The notes beneath the pieces are model-generated. The model did not search any database, was not told the DNA's origin, and saw nothing but the letters and a program-made list of their open reading frames with translations. The translations under genes and the position numbers were made by a program. A stretch of DNA of 64,000 nt from Paenibacillus sp. JCM 10914. GTDB lineage: Bacteria > Bacillota > Bacilli > Paenibacillales > Paenibacillaceae. How positions within the stretch are numbered: the stretch's first letter is position 1; the number at the start of each line of letters is the position of its first letter. The DNA is taken from positions 434,001 to 498,000 of the forward strand of contig NZ_BAZR01000001.1 of the NCBI RefSeq assembly GCF_001315105.1. The letters run 5' to 3'. Below, one piece after another: positions 59,997 to 64,000 of the stretch.

Positions 59997-60043
59997 AGCC
60001 ATGGCCGTGTACAGGATGAAATTCTTGCACGGTCATGGCTTTC
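59997..60043. terminator. Bidirectional intrinsic terminator
   Basis: AGCCATGGCCGTG and CACGGTCATGGCT pair with one mismatch, with A-rich sequence on the left and T-rich on the right. It lies between the convergent genes ending at 59964 and 60063. Confidence 0.78.
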
Positions 60044-60062
60044 ATTGTGATTGATAATCGGT

Positions 60063-60881
60063 TCAGGTCGAGGTCCTGCTGGCGATGCGATACTGTTTGG
60101 GCGAGACGCCGAATCGGGAACGGAAAACCCGGTGAAAATAGGTGTAGTTGGCGAAGCCTGAAGTTTCTGCCACGTCCTCAAGCGAGAGCGGGCTAAACAC
60201 GATACGCTCTTTCGCCATGCTAAGCCGCACGTCCATCGTATACTGCATGATCGACGTATCGAACGCCTCCTTGAACAGGTGAACGGCACGAGAGACGCTG
60301 ATACCAACGTGCGCGGCCACATCCTCAAGTTTGAACATCGAGGAGGCATTCTGCTCGATATAATTTTTCATGCGATACGCCAGATAAGTCTTGGGTGTAG
60401 TCGGAGGTTGCTCCGACAGCAAGCGATCGACTTCAAGACAGAGGATGCGCGCAGTATAATCAGATATTTCCGGATAAGCGTTGGAGACACGACGCTGCTC
60501 CATCAGAATTTGGCGGAACAGGCTCAAGTAGCGTTCTTCGAGCGGAAGGCGGATCTTGGTTGGCCGCTTCTGCGAATTCCACCATGCATCCGCCCATGGA
60601 CCTTTGAAGAAAATATGATAATCGCCGCTTTCAATTGTTAATTCGCCCTGGGCGTTTACTTCATCATCGATTCGCAGCTCATAGGGCTGTCCCGGCGCAA
60701 AGATCAGCAAGTCCCCGGATTCGATGAGCGTCAGCTTGTCGTCGATGCGGGCACGGCACTTGCCGTCGGTCTGCCAGCGCATCAGATATGTATCGAATCC
60801 GTCGGCAAGAGACATCTTGAACGGCTTGCGATGAAATGAGAAATCAGCTGCTACGACTTGGTTGGACAAGTTGAGATCCAT
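60063..60881 (-). CDS. AraC-family transcription regulator
   Basis: Cytoplasmic regulator of 272 residues. The N-terminal half is a cupin-like effector domain (LLIFAPGQPYELRIDDEVN). The C-terminal 100 residues hold the two helix-turn-helix units (FKLEDVAAHVGISVSRAVHL and VAETSGFANYTYFHRVFRSRFG followed by VSPKQYR). Divergent from the oxidoreductase operon at 61024 across an AT-rich 142-base region, so it is the likely controller of that operon. Effector unknown. Confidence 0.88.
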   Translation of the reverse strand: MDLNLSNQVVAADFSFHRKPFKMSLADGFDTYLMRWQTDGKCRARIDDKLTLIESGDLLIFAPGQPYELRIDDEVNAQGELTIESGDYHIFFKGPWADAWWNSQKRPTKIRLPLEERYLSLFRQILMEQRRVSNAYPEISDYTARILCLEVDRLLSEQPPTTPKTYLAYRMKNYIEQNASSMFKLEDVAAHVGISVSRAVHLFKEAFDTSIMQYTMDVRLSMAKERIVFSPLSLEDVAETSGFANYTYFHRVFRSRFGVSPKQYRIASRTST

Positions 60882-61023
60882 GGCGAAAGTCCCCTTTGAT
60901 GAAAAAGAAAATAATGACCAGATTGTTCATGTTTTAATCATATTATTCATTTTAAACGAAACCATAAAAGAATACCATTGTACATGTCAAAGGCACATCT
61001 ATTTGGTTCAAGGAGTGACATCA

Positions 61024-62124
61024 ATGAAAAAAATGAAGGCAGGCATTATTGGCTGCGGAAACATCAGCGGCATCTATTTCACCAACTTGAAGAATAGCCC
61101 GTGGATCGAAGTTGTTGCTTGTGCCGACCTGATTCAAGAGAACGCCAAGGCCAAAGCCGAAGAGTTCGGCATCCCGAACGTATATACCGTGGAGGAGATG
61201 CTTGCGCAGGCTGACATTGAGTTCATTATTAACCTGACCATTCCAGCCAGTCACGCGAACGTGGATATCGCCTCTCTGGAAGCGGGCAAACACGTATACA
61301 GCGAGAAACCTCTGGCAATTACGCTTGATGAAGGAAGCCGCATTCTGAATATCGCCGATAAAAAAGGTTTGCGTGCAGGCTGCGCGCCAGATACGTTCCT
61401 GGGCTCCGGTGTTCAGACAGCGAAAGCGGCCATTGAATCCGGCCTGATTGGCAGGCCGATCGCCGCAACAGCGTTTATGATGGGAGCCGGGCCAGAATCG
61501 TGGCATCCGAATCCGGAGTTCTTCTATGCTTCGGGCGGCGGTCCAATGATGGATATGGGACCTTATTACGTATCCGCGCTAGTGGAACTGCTTGGGCCTG
61601 CAAGCCGCATAAGCGCCTCAACGGGCATTCAGATCCCGGATCGTGTGGTCGGTTCCGGCCCGCTGCAAGGCAAGCCGATTACGGTTCAGACCCCGACTCA
61701 TCTGGCAGGTACGCTGGATTTCGAGAGTGGCGCTATCGCTACCATGATTACGAGCTTTGATATATTCGGCGGCTCGGCATTGCCATGGATTGAGATTTAC
61801 GGTACGCAAGGCACGCTTAGCCTCGGTGACCCGAATTTCTTCAATGGCGAGGTTAAGCTGCGCAAGCACGGCTCCGATGAGTGGGAACTGCTGGAGCCCG
61901 CGTTTGAATGCGGCAAGAACGAGCGTGGACTTGGCATCAATGATATGATTCAATCGATTCATGAACAGAAGGACCACCGCGCAAGTGCACGCATGGCCTA
62001 TCACGTGCTGGAGATTATGCAATCCTTCCAGCAGTCGTCGCTGGAAGGTCGGCATGTCGTTCTGGAAAGCACCTATCGTTATGGCAATCTTCCGGCCCCG
62101 CAACAGGCTGATTCGGCAGAATAA
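61024..62124 (+). CDS. Gfo/Idh/MocA family oxidoreductase
   Basis: NAD(P)-dependent oxidoreductase of 366 residues with an intact frame. The nucleotide motif is IIGCGNISGIYFTNLKNSP; YSEKPLAITLDEG near residue 95 is the family EKP signature; ASGGGPMMDMGPYYVSALVELLG has the acidic and aromatic pattern of the substrate pocket. The start at 61024 has AAGGAG nearby; the upstream in-frame region has no ribosome site. Divergent from the AraC gene and first of three genes for an inositol- or sugar-type pathway. Confidence 0.9.
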   Translation: MKKMKAGIIGCGNISGIYFTNLKNSPWIEVVACADLIQENAKAKAEEFGIPNVYTVEEMLAQADIEFIINLTIPASHANVDIASLEAGKHVYSEKPLAITLDEGSRILNIADKKGLRAGCAPDTFLGSGVQTAKAAIESGLIGRPIAATAFMMGAGPESWHPNPEFFYASGGGPMMDMGPYYVSALVELLGPASRISASTGIQIPDRVVGSGPLQGKPITVQTPTHLAGTLDFESGAIATMITSFDIFGGSALPWIEIYGTQGTLSLGDPNFFNGEVKLRKHGSDEWELLEPAFECGKNERGLGINDMIQSIHEQKDHRASARMAYHVLEIMQSFQQSSLEGRHVVLESTYRYGNLPAPQQADSAE

Positions 62125-62133
62125 CGCCGAACT

Positions 62134-62191
62134 GGAAGCCAGGCGCAACATCTTGTAGAATTATACATGAGGTACATGCTGCCTGGCTTCC
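62134..62191. repeat. Inverted repeat with long spacer
   Basis: GGAAGCCAGGC (62134-62144) and GCCTGGCTTCC (62181-62191) are perfect 11-base arms 36 bases apart. No T-run follows, so termination is doubtful; it may be a processing or attenuation element between two operon genes. Confidence 0.45.
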
Positions 62192-62302
62192 GACAGATAT
62201 CTGCCGGAGTACATATTTCTTGGCTACTATCTGTATGAAAGCGTTGCACTAATATTGGAGCTTATCCAGTAATGATCTAAAATGCGATGGGAGGAAAAGA
62301 AC

Positions 62303-63387
62303 ATGTCAAAAACATTGAAGATCGGCATTATTGGTTGTGGAGGCATCGCGAACGGCAAGCACATGCCGAGCTTGAAGAAGCAAGCCCAGGCGGAACTGGT
62401 CGCCTTCTGCGATATCGTAGAGGAGCGTGCTCAGAAGGCGGCTGCCGAATACGGAGTTGAAGGTGCAAAGGTATATACGGATTTCAGGGAGCTTCTACAA
62501 GACGGAAGCATCGATGTGATTCACGTCTGCACCCCGAATGATTCTCACTCGGAAATTACCGTAGCCTCCCTGGAATCGGGTAAACATGTCATGTGTGAGA
62601 AGCCAATGGCGAAGACGGTAGCTGAAGCCAAAGCGATGCTGGAAGCAGCCGAGCGTACGGGCAAGAAATTGACGGTCGGTTACAACAACCGCTTCCGCGA
62701 TGACAGCATGTATCTGAAGGGAATCTGCGAAGAGGGAGAGCTCGGCGAGATTTACTATGGTAAAGCGCTGGCTATCCGTCGCCGTGCAGTTCCAACTTGG
62801 GGCGTATTCCTGGATGAAGAGAAGCAAGGCGGCGGGCCATTGATCGATATCGGTACCCATGCCCTCGATTTGACGCTATGGCTCATGGATAATTATAAGC
62901 CGAAGAGCGTACTCGGCTCTACATTCCATAAGCTGGGTCATCGCGAGAACGCGGCGAACGCATTCGGTCCATGGGATCCAAAAGAATTCAAGGTGGAGGA
63001 TTCCGCATTCGGTTTCATTACGATGGAGAACGGAGCGACAATCGTCCTAGAATCGAGTTGGGCGCTAAACGTGGTCGAAATCGGTGAAGCTAAGGCAGTT
63101 CTTGCAGGTACGGAAGGCGGAGCGACATGAAAGACGGTCTGCGCATTAATGGCGAAAAAATGAGCAGACTGTACGAAACGAAAGTGGATCTGAACGCCGG
63201 CGGCGTAGCTTCTATTCCGGTTCCAAGGAAAGCGATGCTGATCGTGAAGCCAGAATGTGGATCGAAGCGATCATCGAAGATAAGGATCCTGTGGTTAAGC
63301 CGGAGCAGGCTTTTGTCGTGACTCAAATTCTGGAAGCTATTTATGAATCGGCCAAGACCGGCAAGGCCGTGTACTTCGAGAACTAAG
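62303..63387 (+). CDS. Gfo/Idh/MocA family oxidoreductase (two frame breaks)
   Basis: Second oxidoreductase of this operon. Rossmann motif IIGCGGIANGKHMPSLKKQ; signature CEKPMAKTVAEA near residue 97; GPLIDIGTHALDLTLWLMDN with the catalytic-region Asp and His. Two single-base losses occur, at about 63124 (a G; repair reads GGADMKDGLRINGEKMSRL) and about 63210 (a T; repair reads GVAFYSGSKESDADREARMW). Repaired, it ends KAVYFEN at TAA 63385-63387, about 362 residues. ATG 62303 has GGGAGG upstream. Works with the downstream isomerase-like enzyme. Confidence 0.88.
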
Positions 63388-63433
63388 ACCTGACAATAAC
63401 TACTATTACAATAAATTATTCAGGAGGTATACA

Positions 63434-64000
63434 ATGAAATTAGGCGTATTTATGGTATTGCTGAGTGGACGTAAATTTGAGGATGCACTTGACTATGTAG
63501 TTTCCAAGGGACTGAAAGCCGTTGAGATTGGTACAGGCGGATATCCGGGTAATGCTCATTGCAATCCTGCTGAGCTGCTGGAGAACGAAGCAGCCCTCAA
63601 AGAATTCAAAAATGCAGTAGAATCACGCGGATTGATCATCAGTGCACTTAGCTGTCATGGCAATCCGCTGCACCCTCAGAAGGCTGTAGCCCAAGAGTTC
63701 CATGATGCATTTGTCAAAACCGTCGAACTCGCTGAGAAGCTTGAAGTACCGGTAGTTAACACGTTCTCCGGTTGCCCGGGCGATCACGAGGATGCTAAAT
63801 TCCCGAACTGGCCGGTTGCTCCGTGGCCGAATGATTACCAGGAGATTCTGACTTGGCAGTGGGATAATAAAGTAATTCCTTACTGGACCGAGTGGGGGAA
63901 ATTCGCGGCAGATCGTAACGTCAAGATCGGTCTTGAACTGCACGGCGGTTTCTCTGTTCACACACCAGGAACTTTGCTCAGATTGCGTGAAGCTGCCGGT
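63434..64000 (+). CDS. Sugar phosphate isomerase/epimerase, partial at right edge
   Basis: The first 189 residues of a xylose-isomerase-like TIM-barrel protein of the IolE/IolI kind. It starts MKLGVFMVLLSGRKFEDALD after CAGGAGG and includes VEIGTGGYPGNAHCNP, ISALSCHGNPLHP, VNTFSGCPGDHED and IGLELHGGFSVHTPG, where Glu and His residues are the expected metal ligands. The reading frame is open to the end of the window, so the C-terminal half is missing. It closes the same operon as the two oxidoreductases. Confidence 0.88.
   Translation, partial: MKLGVFMVLLSGRKFEDALDYVVSKGLKAVEIGTGGYPGNAHCNPAELLENEAALKEFKNAVESRGLIISALSCHGNPLHPQKAVAQEFHDAFVKTVELAEKLEVPVVNTFSGCPGDHEDAKFPNWPVAPWPNDYQEILTWQWDNKVIPYWTEWGKFAADRNVKIGLELHGGFSVHTPGTLLRLREAAG

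Noticed and set aside
62134..62191. Intrinsic terminator between the two oxidoreductases
   Set aside because: The 11-base arms are 36 bases apart and no T-run follows, so it is listed only as an inverted repeat.
59..63387. Genuine pseudogenes for the split genes
   Set aside because: The breaks are nearly all one-base losses in intact, conserved reading frames, including essential parts of working operons; sequence error explains them better.
1..64000. CRISPR arrays, insertion sequences, prophage, tRNA or rRNA genes
   Set aside because: No regularly spaced identical repeats, transposase or integrase frames, terminal repeats, or tRNA/rRNA signatures were seen on either strand.

Overview
The window looks like a chromosomal segment of a Paenibacillus-type Firmicute. 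The evidence is moderate GC, strong AGGAGG-type ribosome sites, many CUT1 sugar transporters paired with YesM/YesN-type two-component systems, LplB/LplC-style permeases, several Gfo/Idh/MocA oxidoreductases, AraC regulators, MsrAB and a yybP-ykoY leader in front of a TerC gene. No rRNA, tRNA, CRISPR array, insertion sequence or prophage was seen.

Layout, left to right. (1) 59-6474, minus: an AraC regulator, a mannose-6-phosphate-isomerase-like protein, a ROK sugar kinase and a GH38 alpha-mannosidase, apparently a mannoside-use operon. A plus-strand hydrolase and a Gfo/Idh oxidoreductase (6623-8661) diverge from it. (2) 8923-13501: a YdhK-type lipoprotein, a small conserved protein, a TIGR01777-type epimerase and a hybrid histidine kinase. 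(3) 13619-15793, minus: rocF and rocD, arginine breakdown. (4) 15943-19230, minus: ugpA-ugpE-ugpB-type transporter; divergent from it is the full ribose operon rbsR-K-D-A-C-B (19431-25092). (5) 25192-33632: a YesN/YesM pair on the minus strand facing an LplB/LplC/lipoprotein transporter and an oxidoreductase on the plus strand, with a phased direct-repeat array and a promoter between them. (6) 33723-37524: a membrane protein, cobQ and a His-rich lipoprotein. (7) 37714-45442: a second YesM/YesN pair, a second CUT1 transporter and a GH5 enzyme without a signal peptide, which fits import of oligosaccharides followed by hydrolysis in the cytoplasm. (8) 46386-54497: the most unusual block, six co-oriented genes that look like a synthase-dependent exopolysaccharide system: anchored glycosidase-like protein, membrane-anchored HEAT-repeat protein, processive GT2, pseudo-receiver regulator, nucleotide-sugar dehydrogenase, anchored TIM-barrel protein. 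(9) 54575-59964: small housekeeping and stress genes (VOC protein, YitT, MsrAB, TVP38, Mn-riboswitch-TerC). (10) 60063-64000: an AraC regulator divergent from two oxidoreductases and a sugar isomerase/epimerase cut by the window edge.

About twenty genes are interrupted by frame breaks. Nearly every break is repaired by restoring one base, usually within or beside a short run of the same base. All are losses, none are gains. I read this as a base-calling or assembly error pattern rather than decay, and annotate each such gene over its full span as one CDS. Base positions of the breaks are given in the entries.
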